NCBI GenBank assembly: GCA_018902385.1
Contig: JABSSW010000017.1
Location: 558,001 to 622,000, forward strand
DNA length: 64,000 bases
Reading direction: 5' to 3'
From: Physcia stellaris
Lineage: Eukaryota > Ascomycota > Lecanoromycetes > Caliciales > Physciaceae
How positions within the stretch are numbered: position 1 is the first letter of the stretch; each line of letters begins with the position of its first letter. Both the position numbers and the translations under genes were made by a program. Positions 12,266-23,306 of this stretch are shown in pieces. The notes beneath the pieces were generated by a model, which was given only the letters and a program-made list of their open reading frames with translations, was not told where the DNA came from and did not search any database.

Positions 12266-15200
12266 GATTATGAGTTCGAACAGTTCGTTTTTTATCAATC
12301 AAATATTATTCGCTTCGTCATTTTCATTTTTTCAATGATTTTTGCATCGTCGTGCGCAATTTTTACGAAATCGAATACACTTTTTGAAAAAAATGAATCA
12401 AACGAACTTTTTCGATTTTCAACGTTGAATTTATTGTTTTTTTATTGATTCATTATTTTGCTGTTTTTATTACATGAATTGATTCGCGTATACATATCGC
12501 TTTTTAATTTTTCAACGAATTTCGATGATTTTCGCCGTCAAATCGACGATTTACATATTATTTCAATATCGTGCGCAAAACATTCATTTGATCGATATCA
12601 TAATTCATTGCGATATTCGAATCATTACAACATTTTGTTTTATTTACGTGTCATCAAAATATTTCATCATGATGTTTTATGTTTGAATCATTGTTCAAAC
12701 GATCAACAACATCAATCGTCATTCAAAATTTCGATTCGAATTTCACACGCAAATTTTGAACATTTGCGCACATTTTTTTATCAAATTGAATGCGTTATTT
12801 GCGTTAAATTTTTCAAATCGAGTTTTCATATTCGAATCGACGTTATTTTCGATGAAATTTCATTGTTGAAAATTATGTTTTTACATTAAATTTCATTCTT
12901 TTTATTAATTTACTGTTAAATTACATTTGATTCGAATGTTTGAACATTCGTTTATCTTGCTCGTTCAAACGTTTGATCGTTTGTTGATTTTCTCGTATCG
13001 CATAAATGAAAATTTGAACGAGATTTTGAATTCGAGAATCGTGTCATTGACTCGTTTTTTACAAAGCAAATAATTGATTTCGTTATTCTTTTCTTTTTAT
13101 CAATTTTCTGTATTTTCATTGTTCGTTATATTATTTTCAATTTATTTTCGATACACATATCAATACATCTTTTTGTCTATTTTATCTCATTGTCTGTTTC
13201 GAAATAAATCATACGATCGTCACTTCGAGAAAATCAAACAATTGACGCATTTGTTTTCGCCGTCGCTACACAATTGCTTATAAGTTTTGACAATAAGAAA
13301 ATGCATGAAACGAAACAAACACGATAATCACTTCATATCATTTCTTTAGTAAACGTATTCAAGTCAAAATGAAAAATCATTCGATCAAATTTTTGATTTA
13401 CATCAAATCATTGTATCGTTTCGAAAATTATTATTTTTGAAAATTTGAAATCAAGAATCATTTTCAATTTTTAAATGTTGAATGAATTATCACGAAATTC
13501 ATACGAACTCGTTTTATCAAAAATTTCATGACAAATGAAATCAAAGCGAAAAATTATACGAACGAACATGTCGTCGTCAAAACGTTTGATTTGAAAATCG
13601 TTCAAAATCGTTATGACTTTGAAATCATCAAAACACATAATTTTCTATTTAATTTCGTGCATGTTTCACATCGTTTCACTATTTTGAATCAAAACATTTT
13701 TTTGAAACGTTGAGTCGTTATTGCATTTCAATTCAAAAAAAAAACGCTTGCTTTCGTCATGAATATCATTTTTACACTTTTAAGTTTCAATTCAAAATCG
13801 AATGACGTTGAATCGTTCGTCGTTGTCGTGAAATTTATTCAAAATAATTTCATCATTATGAATGTCGAGATTTTCATTACTATATTCGTCATTTGTCAAA
13901 ACATTTTGCTCGTCAAAATGAAACACGTTCATTTTTTTTTCGTTCAACAGCAACGCAACAATTGAATCGAATTCAATACGAATGTCAATAAATTTTGTTT
14001 CGAATTTCGTCATTATGCAAAAATCGTTCAATTTTTCAAATTCGTCGTCATGATCACACAAATTTCGAAATCGTCAAACAAGCGAATACGTACTCACGAT
14101 GATCAGACGTTCATTCTCACGTCAAAATTTTTCAAATATGTGAAATCATCGTGATGTTTCTTTCTTAAATGCGTTGAAACAAATCAAATTCATCATGATT
14201 TCAAACGATGCTTCTGGCAAAATCTCAGCATTGCATACAAAAATTGACTAGACAAAAACATGTCCGATTACGTTAAAAGCGAAACGAATTGACAATCACA
14301 ATCGATCGTCAACTGAAAACGTGTTTTATCGATTGCTCGAACGATCAACAACATGTTATGATACGTTGACTCGAAAGCAAATATTCATGTCTGCAAAAAC
14401 AAACATTTTATTCAATCATTTCGTTTTTACGAATTTATCGTTTTAATCGTCGATAAAGTTCGTTCTTCGATTTCAAATTTGAACATAATACAACTTTTTA
14501 TCGTTTTATCAAATGAAAAAATCATTGAAATTTTCACTTTATCGATGTATTACATGTTCGACTCGTTTGTCAATCTTTTTTCGATATCTGTTTTCGAAAA
14601 ACAGAATATTCATTGAAACACATCCGATCACGTGTTTAAAAATCGTGATGTTTTTGTTGTTTGAACGTCTTTGAGCGAAAATGATTTTTATGCAATTATG
14701 TTGCAAAACAATCAAATGACTGTTCTGATCATTGTTTCGCTTATTTCGTTATTTACATGACATAAACGATTGAAACACTTTAATTATTTTGCTTTTCGAA
14801 TATATTTTAAATTCTTGCAAATCAATTATGTTGACGACGTTTCGAATAATCATTGCGATGTATGCAAACAAATCAAAATTAAACGAAAATTCAATCGAAA
14901 CGAAAACATCAGACGAGTTTCAGAATTCTTTCACATCATACATATTGATTTTGTATCAATCTCGATACTCGATTACGAGCAAAAAACGTGCTACATCACG
15001 TTCATCTGTGATTGATGTCGAAAAATTGATGTCTATACGATCAAAAACAAAACAAAATGAGTGATTCATTTCTCGATTTACATTTTCATGATTGAAAATC
15101 AATATAATGTGAAAATCAAAATCGTCAAAATTGATTATGATTTCGAATTTCGCAACATCAAATTCGATGCATTTTTGATTTTCAAGAACATTTTATTCGA

Positions 15201-17827
15201 GTTCGTCTCTATCGACGTTCAAAACGTAAATGAAATCGCTGAAACTCATCAACGTACAATTACAATCATGATTCAAACGACGTTACTTGACGACGACATA
15301 TTTGACTTTTTGTAATCGAACGTCATTTTGATCATGACATATATCAAAAACGTCGTTTTTCGATTTTTTTGACGACATGAATTTTATCGAAAAATTTATC
15401 GACATTGTTTCAAATTTTTTAATTTACATTCACTTGAAATCATTGTTTACGTTGTCAAGAATTCGAAACACAAAAATCATCTCGAGTTTCGCGATGACAA
15501 AAACATTTTCATTGAATACGACGACGACACGATTTATCGTGTATGAATTTCACTTTTTAACGACAACGAAATACGCAAAGTCAAAAACGTCGATTTTTAC
15601 GATGTCGCAATTTTCAAGCAATACACGATTTTTAACGAAGTCATTGCGATTTGAACAGAAAAGATGTTTTACTATTTCAAACACAATTTCAGACGTTATT
15701 GTTTCGAAAATTATCACATTCAAAAATAAATCGATCATTTCTCGCAAAATCAAATTCGCATCAAAAATTTCACAAAGCATATTTTCAATCATTTTTCATA
15801 AATTTATCATCATGCGTTCAAGTCGTCAAATCAAACAAATTGATTTTTTTATGAATTCATTTGTTTACTCGATTATATCAAACAATACGACAGAAATATT
15901 TAACGTTGTTATGACAAAATTACTGACAAATTGAAAACATTTTTCGACGATTTCGTCGTTTTTCTGAATTGTATCGACGAAAATTTTATTCTCGTCGAGC
16001 GTTTTTTCGAATGATACAATGATTCATGCGTTGTCAATTCAGTTTCACTGTTAATTGATTTTATCGAAATTCAAAACGTCACAAATTTTGAAAATTTTGT
16101 TGTTTTCAACAATATGAATGACGACGAACTCAACACATGATCACAAATCATAAATAATTCAAACTCGTCAAATTGAATGAACGTTGTCGAAAACGAAATT
16201 CAATCTTTGAACAAAAACAATACATGAATTTTGATAAATCGTACATTCGATAATCGAAAATTTTTAAACGATAAATGAATTTTCAAAATCAAACAAAATG
16301 TCGAAAAAAAAAATTCGTTACAAAATTCGATGAATTGTTAAAAATTATTTGCAACAATATGACATTGATTTCGAACAAATTTTTGCTTTCGTGATCAAAT
16401 CAATGATTTTTCGAATTTTGTTCGTCATCGTCGCGTTTTTGAATTTAGAAATCGAACAAATGAACGTCAAAATTGTTTTTTTTTACGATTTCATCGATAC
16501 AGAAATATACGTTAAATATTTCGAAAATTACAACGAGAAAAGAATTTGCAAATTTCGCAAAATTTTATACGATTTTAAACAATTTTCTCGTTTATGATAC
16601 GAACGTTTAACAAATTTTCTTTTTGAAAAGTTGAATTTGCATCATTTACACGTCGATCACAACATCTTTGCAACGACGAAAAATTTCAAAAATTTCATAT
16701 TCACTTTTTGAATTGACGATATCAAAATCATTGTTTTTCATCGTCATGATCAACAAAATAAAAAAAACTGTTCGTTGTTTTCGAAATGATTGATATGAAA
16801 TCAATTAATTTTTATTTAAACATGATCGTCATCAAAAATCGTGATCGCAAAAAAATTCAATTCAATCAAAAAATTTACATCAAACGCATCGTCATCAAAT
16901 TTGATCGAAATGAAGTCAAATCAATACATATTTCAATGCGAACGAATTTCGTTTCGATTTTTAACGAAAATCAAATTTTTGAATTCGACACAAAATTGTA
17001 TCAAATCAAGATTGATTTCGTCATGTTTGTCATGATCGAAATCAAATTAAATGTTTTTAACATCATTTTCATCGTCAATCGCTTCGCTCAGAACTCAAGC
17101 AAAATTCACATGAACGTCGTAAACGATATTTTCGATTATTTCAATATCATTGATCGTCTAAGCATTGTTTACGAAAAAAATTTTGATTCACAAAACTATT
17201 GCGACGTCAATTACGATGACGATTTGATCACTAAAAATCAATTGACGTTTACGTTTTCATTTTCAATGAAAATCAATAAATTGAATGTCAAAATTTCAAT
17301 TTATCGTGATCACTTTCACATGCGTTGCAAAATATATAATCATTTCGACGATTATTAAAAAAATCACGTGATTTCGAAATTTGTTCGTCGATTTACACAT
17401 TCATCATCAACGTGACAAATACGCTATTTTACAGATACATATCGATAGTCAAAGTGTCAAAATTCTCGTCGAAAATTCAATTCATCATGATCGCATCAAA
17501 CACGTCGATATCGTTTATCATTATATTCGAAACGAAATCAAAATTAATCGAATTCGTTTACATTACATTTTTATTCAAAACATGTCTATCGACGAGCTTA
17601 TCAAGATTTTGATTTCTATCAAGTTTCGTTGCTTTATTCAAATGTTGAGCATGAATTAAATTCAAAAACGTTGTATTGTTATCATAACATGTTGAATTTC
17701 TTCGATCTTAAATCATTACATTGAGTATTGAGATGTTTTACAGCGTAAAATGAAATTCACATCAATTTTTGATGATAAATTCATTCTCGTCAGTAAATTT
17801 TATTCGAATTCGATTCGAAAAAAAAAA

Positions 17828-17946
17828 TGTTGCAATTAATTCATCTAAAATTAGAGCTGCAGGAAGCTCGGTGAAAACCTCAATTTCAAATTCTGTACAC
17901 TTAGTATTATCATCGATATAATCAATGAACTATTCCTACTTCAACA
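17828..17946 (+). repeat. 3' LTR of copia element
   Basis: This 119-bp LTR is about 87% identical to the 5' LTR with no indels. It is preceded by an A-run at 17818-17827, the expected place of a polypurine tract after G-to-A mutation. CAAAT follows directly. Confidence 0.93.
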
Positions 17947-17951
17947 CAAAT

Positions 17952-19082
17952 TGTCCGTATTCACAGACTGAGTGGACATCCCCTCGGAGAATGTGCAAAG
18001 AAAGCTATCATACATATTCGACAATTGACGCCGTCAACTGCCATCTGATGAGGATTAGGGTATAATATGCCATATATGATATATCTACCCCCAACTATTT
18101 GCGAAGAGCGAAATTCTTTGCAATTACTCGGCAGATATCGATCTGCTAGCATGGGGCCTGCTAAGAGTCAGGGCTCCATGGATTTTTGAGACCAAATAGG
18201 AACCCAGCATTTTGCCTAGACCGAACTCTCCAATTGCTTCTTTGGAAGACTGAGGGTATCACCCCACAAAGCTCCCCATGTAACGGGCATTAGTGGAGAA
18301 AACGTGCTCGACTGAGTGAAAAGCTCAGCTACTCAAGCCCGTTGCTGTGGCCATCTGTAAGTGACCTGAACACGCGCCTTCACGGCATTCGGCTTCTGAA
18401 TGAACAACTATTTTGAGCTGAAGTCCAGGAAAGGTGACACTTTTGGTTCGTGGAATGCATGAATCATCTCATTATCATCCATTTCGTCTTGCTCTTGGTT
18501 GTTTGCATCTCGATCTAGAGTATCTTCAAAGACAATCTTTGACTGAACGCTTTGGCTCTGTTTCGTGTTAATTTCCACTTCGAGGTTTTGTGCTTTTCCT
18601 TTCTGGAAGACTCCGGATTGGTACAAGCGTCGCTTGAGAGATACTATTGTAAGGTGAGGAGCCCATTGTGACTCTCATAGGTGACACAACTGTCGATGTC
18701 TGAATGGAGCGGACGCCGCGGACCGGCAATGCAATTGGGTGATAGTCCCTACGTGAAGTTTGTTCCCACGGCGTGGCGTGGCGTTTAGAGTGGTACACCA
18801 AGTACACCACTGGTTGCCCGACCATGGAATCGTGGGAAATTCATATGGGTTTGAAAATTCATCCTTCAGTGGATTCTTCCAATGACAAGCCACGGCGTTC
18901 CGACGCCATCTCTTAATAGATCATGAGCGGGTAGTTGCGCCTGCACTTCAATAGGATGCGAAAATACAGGTGCCGCAGTACGGGAACCATTATTCGTCGA
19001 CTTACTGATCCGTACTCAAAGCCGAGTGGGATCGATATTGTTTGTGGTTCAGACTGGGTTAAGTGGTGATTTACTCAACTCT
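17952..19082. other. gene-poor region between retrotransposon and PTC7
   Basis: These 1.13 kb have normal composition, with an abrupt change at the LTR end. A few minus-strand frames of 60-85 codons exist (for example near 18410-18890) but none shows a recognisable domain. No gene is called. Confidence 0.4.
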
Positions 19083-20338
19083 TCAACCTTTTCGTCTCCT
19101 ACATAGCGCAGCAACGACACTAATATCGTCCAGCTTACCTGAGATGATGTCAGTAAAAGTTCTCGAAGATTCAAGCTGCGGGCCAAAAGACCTCCTTCCA
19201 TGGCCAAACCCTCTTCAACAGCTCGCTCCATGAAAGGACTTTCAGCGTACGGATCCTCAGCGACAAGTCGAGCAGCTTTCATCAGCTGATCTGCCACATA
19301 TAACATGCCACTGGCAGCGCCAGGCGCACGATCTTTTGTATTTTCCCCGAGTTCCCCAGATTCCCATTTACGAATGCTGTTTAGAACGTTCTCAAGTACT
19401 TCGTGCTCCCAAAGATTGTCCACAACACCATCCGACATTGCAATTACGATGTCATTCTCTTCGACCTCAACTTTGTCCATTCTAGCGTTGGCTTGCGGTG
19501 TATCCGGGCTGTTCGTGCCAAGCTGCCTCGGACAGTCGAACCAATGCCATTGCTCGGTGGTCTTGAAGATGATCTCCTGGTCTCTAGGGCGCATTACCAA
19601 TACTTGGGAGTCGCCAAGATTGGTCACGTATACGATGGGTTTCCCAGAAGATGAGTTAGAGTCGTGATGCAGTAAAGCAGCACAAGCAGTGGTGGTGCCG
19701 TGCCACTCATTCGGAGAGGAAGTGGCTTCTAGCGTCTGCTCGTACGCCTTCTGTAAGTAATCGACAGGACTAGGTTCCGCAGACGCGGTTGTTGAGTAAT
19801 TGACTGCGGAGTCACGCTCGGCTTCTAACGCCCAGAAATGCAGGATCAATCGTGACCATAATCTACAATTCGTTAATTTGGGGAGGTCGGCCTCAGCCTG
19901 CGACCGTTCTTACGCGGCGTGACCTTTTGGTCGCATTGCCCATGCTCCAACGCCATCGTTGGCTCCGATAAAGTTGTCTCCAACCAAAACGGCATCGTCA
20001 CCATTGGTGATGCCTCGTATCATCTCCCCATTGACATAGGACCGACTATCTCGACTTCGATTATGCGTTGTCAGAGGGTCGGAGAATGAGCCCGAGGGTA
20101 ATGAGAGGAATGGCGGTGGGAATGGACGGGATGGTCTCTTCGCAAACAATGCATATCCAGTTTCGAAGTAGAAGGGAGATTTTGGCTTTTGGTCCAAAAC
20201 TTCATCTGGTACCGGAGTAGTTGTTCCTGCTCTGGTCTGTCTCTCGGATGATTTCCATCTTCGAACGAACGGGGAAATTGAGCCGAACAGGCATCCTTCT
20301 AAGCCTGAGTATGGAATCTGTTTGCTCGAAAGGCGCAT
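19083..20338 (-). CDS. PTC7: PP2C-type phosphatase Ptc7
   Basis: The model is complement(join(19083..19138, 19192..19862, 19914..20338)), 383 aa, in phase. PP2C motifs in order are GDNFIGANDGVGAWAMRPKG, then HGTTTACAALL, VTNLGDSQVLVMRP, DIVIAMSDGVVDNLWEHE and the C-terminal GKLDDISVVAAL. The acidic residues expected for metal binding are present. The set matches Ptc7, a mitochondrial matrix or envelope PP2C; yeast Ptc7 activates the coenzyme Q hydroxylase Coq7. An Arg/Ser-rich N-terminus is compatible with a mitochondrial presequence. The last intron (19139-19191, 53 nt) uses a weak donor GTCTTT, but it restores the conserved LDDISVV end. Reading through would replace that end with unrelated sequence. 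The gene is head to head with UTP23. Confidence 0.9.
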
Positions 20339-20655
20339 GCCAGCTTTGCAACTGAGTAGCTAGCAATGTGCTGATATCTGCTACCGATGTCGAAGCGCTG
20401 GCACGGACAACAAAGCACTAAACATGTTTAGCCAACGCTGATCCATGAAAGAGAACCCTTTTAATTAATGGTTGATTAACGATGTGCGAAATGACGATAC
20501 CTTATGGCACGACGGTTGGTTGACGATAACACGGGCCTTTCCGGAGATAGCCTCTTATCTCCTGGCGGCTCATGGTTTCCCGTCAAACAGCACTTCTTAG
20601 AAATTTGTTTCGCAGCTAGCACGTTCGGCTCGAGTGATAATTTTCAGCGTTCAGA
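20339..20655. promoter_or_regulatory. divergent promoter region PTC7 / UTP23
   Basis: This 317-bp gap separates two divergent ATGs and must hold both promoters. Neither a telomere-like CCCTAA motif nor a clear TATA box was found. Confidence 0.5.
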
Positions 20656-21793
20656 ATGAGGGGTAAAAGGTCTAAGCAGTACAAGAAATTGATGTCACAG
20701 TATGGACTCGTTTTTGGCTTCCGCGAGCCTTACCAAGTCCTTGGTATGTTATCAGACAACTACCGTACTCCATGTGCCTCAGCTTACGTCCTTTAGTGGA
20801 TGCGCAGATGGTGCAAGATGCCGAGCGATTCACGATGGATCTTTTCGGGGGCCTTGAGCGCGTTCTTCATGGAAAGATCAAACCGAGTAAGATTTTCTTA
20901 CGATATCTAAATGGTTTTCAAAGCTTATGATGTGCCAGTGATTACCCAGTGGTGAGCTACACCATGATAGCCGCTCTTTTCGATGAAGCATCTCACCTTG
21001 CAGCAGCTCAATACGACATCTCTATACCCTTTCGTCGATGCCCCAGCCCCAGAAAGACGCGCTCATTCTTCGCGCAAAAAACATGGAACGCCGGCGGTGT
21101 AACCATCATCAACTTGAACAACCTCTATCTACACTTGAATGCTTGGCCAGCGTCATCGACCCGAAGGGCTCGAAAACAAATAAAAATCGTTACGTCGTTG
21201 CATCCCAGAACGAGGAAGTCAGAAGACATTGCAGAGCGATCAGAGGGATACCGCTTGTGTATGTCAAACGCAGCGTCATGGTAATGGAGCCCATGGCCGA
21301 GGCCAGCTTGAGCGCTAGGGAAGGCTTTGAGAAAGGTAAATTTAGGGCTGGGATAAGAGGCAATCATCAAGGCGTAGGTATGAAGCGAAAGAGGGAGGAT
21401 GGGAGTGGTGATGATGAGATCGAGAACGATAAGACTCAAGGGGATAAAGAGTCAGACACAACCGCAGAGCTCAACGGAGCACAGAAGAAGCGGAAGAAAA
21501 CGCGGGGCCCTAAGGGCCCTAATCCACTCAGTGTGAAGAAATCTCGAAAGATTGAAGAAAAACCACCGGCGAGCAGTAAAGATGGGGCGCAGATGACTCT
21601 GGCAGTCAAGGATCCTGAGAGTGACTCGGTTGCTGTGGATGATGTACCAGATATCATCGAACATTCGACGAATGAGAGCCAAGCTGTATCAGCCGAACGG
21701 AAACGTAAACGCAAACGGAAACATAAAACGAAAGTTTTAGAAGGACTCAAGGCCTCGTTACGAGAAAATGCGGATGATGAAGACTTGGTTTGA
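20656..21793 (+). CDS. UTP23: rRNA-processing PIN-like protein Utp23
   Basis: The model is join(20656..20743, 20797..20886, 20939..20951, 21007..21793), 325 aa. Utp23 is a SSU-processome factor needed for early 18S rRNA cleavages and snR30 release. Family signatures are the N-terminal MRGKRSKQYKKLMSQYG, GFREPYQVLVDAQ, ERVLHGKIKPMITQ, CSIRHLY, ERRRCNHH (zinc-site residues), GSKTNKNRYVVASQ and PLVYVKRSVMVMEPM. A basic tail follows (KKRKKTRGPKGPNPLS and RKRKRKRKHKTK). Exon 3 is only 13 nt but encodes the invariant MITQC. Its downstream acceptor is a tandem CAGCAG: using the second gives QCSIRHLY as in the family, and the first would add one Ser. Confidence 0.94.
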
Positions 21794-22091
21794 TAATAGT
21801 ACCATACCAAATCTTATGGCTCGAGTTGGGCCATCTTTCATCATGGTTTTTCCTCCGCAACCATTCAGACACAGTTCGTTTGAATCTCGATAATCCGTAT
21901 TGGAAACAATTGTGACTTGTAGGGAACGCATCATCTTAGCCAAATTCCTCGTTGGACAAATTCTGCCTCCTGATAGAGCTATCACCTTCTCGAAACGCCA
22001 CGCTATGCCCCAGTAAATGCTTCACGCTTCACATCCGAGTATTGTACTCCAACAAAGCTCCATCCTTCCCATCTGAAGTCACATGCAGTGG

Positions 22092-22393
22092 CTATGAATT
22101 TTCATCGATCTCTTTCCATACGGCTTTTATCCTGGCCCGTTCCTTCTTCGCGGCCTCTCTGTTCTTCGCCTGTCGCTCAAGACGTTCAGCGCGCAGGCAG
22201 GCATTGACGTCTCTTTTCGCCTCATTACATCCACCAAAGAGCTTGTGCATGAAGCCGCGGGCGTGACACTCGTCGAGTATTGCCATGACCTCCTCGCAGC
22301 CTGATATTTGTGAGAGGATGAAGCAAAATAGATTATGAGGCGGCGATCATGCGACATACCTCTGTTGTTCTTGGTATGGAGGTGAGGATGCAT
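22092..22393 (-). CDS. CMC2: Cytochrome oxidase assembly protein Cmc2
   Basis: The model is complement(join(22092..22300, 22360..22393)), 80 aa. Cmc2 is a twin-CX9C protein of the mitochondrial intermembrane space required for cytochrome c oxidase biogenesis. Visible are MHPHLH at the start, a GCEEVMAILDECHARGFMHK helix with CX9C spacing, FGGCNEAKRDVNACLRAERLERQ with the second pair, and a charged C-terminus. The 58-nt intron is GTATGT...TATCAG. The gene is head to head with prefoldin 2 and converges with UTP23. Confidence 0.93.
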
Positions 22394-22663
22394 CGTGACG
22401 AATATCGCCAGTAGATCCACCCTTCAGTGGATCTTGGGACCGCGAACTGTCTCCTTATTTAAAAGGTGAAGGCGAAACGATGTCCAACTGAGAATCTGCT
22501 CGAGGGTAAGAAATGTCTGTCCAGTAGCGATCGGACCCTAACCCTCAAGTGCAAGACGCAAGATTTGAAGCTTGGCAAAGCGAACTTACTACGTACATAC
22601 ATGTATCTTCAATGAGAGAGCCTGACTCTGCCCAGGTGAATCTTGAATTAAGAAAAGGAAAGT
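22394..22663. promoter_or_regulatory. divergent promoter CMC2 / prefoldin 2 with telomere-like repeat
   Basis: This 270-bp intergenic region contains ACCCTAACCCTC at about 22535-22546, resembling two units of the fungal telomere repeat complement CCCTAA. Whether it binds a factor is unknown. Confidence 0.45.
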
Positions 22664-23306
22664 ATGGCTCAGACACAGATCACTGTGAAAAGACAACAGG
22701 GTTCGGTAACGCCCCTATTCAAATGAGTGGTTCCATGCTAACCATCTGGGGCAGAGCTACAGCAACAATATACCAATTACAAAAATAGCCTTCAGCAGCT
22801 TGCCCAGAAAATCGGCGATGTTGAAGCAGACACGGAAGAACATAAGTACGTCAGACCGTGTTCGACATTTCTGTTCCGTCCTCTACCAATTGCTTTTATG
22901 TGAAGCTGCACACCGCCATCGTTCAGTACACCCGCTAAATCGCTCCTCTATCTAGACTTGTGCTGGACACCTTGAAGCCCCTGCCTCAGGACCGCAAATG
23001 TTTTCGCATGATCAATGGCGTTCTGGTAGAAAGGACGGTTAAGGATGTTCTACCAGCATTAGAGACGAACTCAGTGGGGTTAAAGAAAGTTTTGGATGAG
23101 CTCGTCAAGCAGTACAAGCGGCAACAAGAAGAAATGGAGAAGTGGAAGGTTAGTATAGCCTTCTCTACATGTAATTACCTAATGTTGGCTTGTATATCCC
23201 AGTGTTAAACTTGAGCTGTTGCTTCTGCGGAGATTGATCTCTGTGCATAACGCTAACTCATGATTGGACTTAGAAAAAGAACAACATCCAGGTAGTCCAG
23301 CAGTAG
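22664..23306 (+). CDS. PFD2: Prefoldin subunit 2 (Gim4)
   Basis: The preferred model is join(22664..22700, 22755..22845, 22956..23148, 23274..23306), 117 aa. Prefoldin is the hexameric co-chaperone that delivers unfolded actin and tubulin to CCT; subunit 2 is a beta-type subunit. Signatures are LQQQYTNYKNSLQQLAQKIGDVE, DRKCFRMINGVLVERTVKDVLPAL and the C-terminal EKWKKKNNIQVVQQ. For intron 1 two donors keep the frame. The one at 22701 (GTTCGG) gives the family-like QQELQQQY. The one at 22706 (GTAACG, with the acceptor two bases later at 22757) gives QQGSLQQQY. Confidence 0.9.

Larger units (their letters stand above)
12142..17951 (+). mobile_element. Ty1/copia LTR retrotransposon, heavily C-to-T mutated
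   Basis: The element spans 12147..17946 (5,800 bp) between CAAAT direct repeats at 12142-12146 and 17947-17951. It has two 119-bp LTRs starting TGTTG and ending CAACA. The plus strand carries pol relics in copia order. Integrase: WHKRLKHFN with the W codon now TGA at 14758, then HCDVCKQIKIKRK and HIIHIDFVSIS, 14758-15300. Reverse transcriptase: from about 16180, with YKIRWIVKNYLQQYDIDF, KSMIFRILFVIVAFLNLEIEQM and KILYDFKQFSRL. RNase H: KHVDIVYHYIR near 17500. Integrase before RT is the copia order. The gag part is not recognisable. The DNA is strikingly poor in CC, CT, GG and AG. In-frame stops are mostly TGA at tryptophan sites, and a 10-A run at 16304-16313 shifts the frame. The element is dead. 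Confidence 0.93.

Noticed and set aside
12266-12281. Primer-binding site right after the 5' LTR
   Set aside because: GATTATGAGTTCGAAC resembles a tRNA T-loop complement but lacks the TGG start and fits no tRNA I can place with confidence after mutation.
12458-17659. Many open frames of 60-190 codons in the AT-rich block as genes
   Set aside because: They are fragments or shadows of the mutated pol and gag region; no intact domain remains.
12266-17827. AT-rich block with TGA in tryptophan positions read as a nuclear copy of mitochondrial DNA
   Set aside because: It has LTRs, a 5-bp target duplication and copia integrase and RT relics. TGA codons are explained by G-to-A change at GpG, not by a mitochondrial code.
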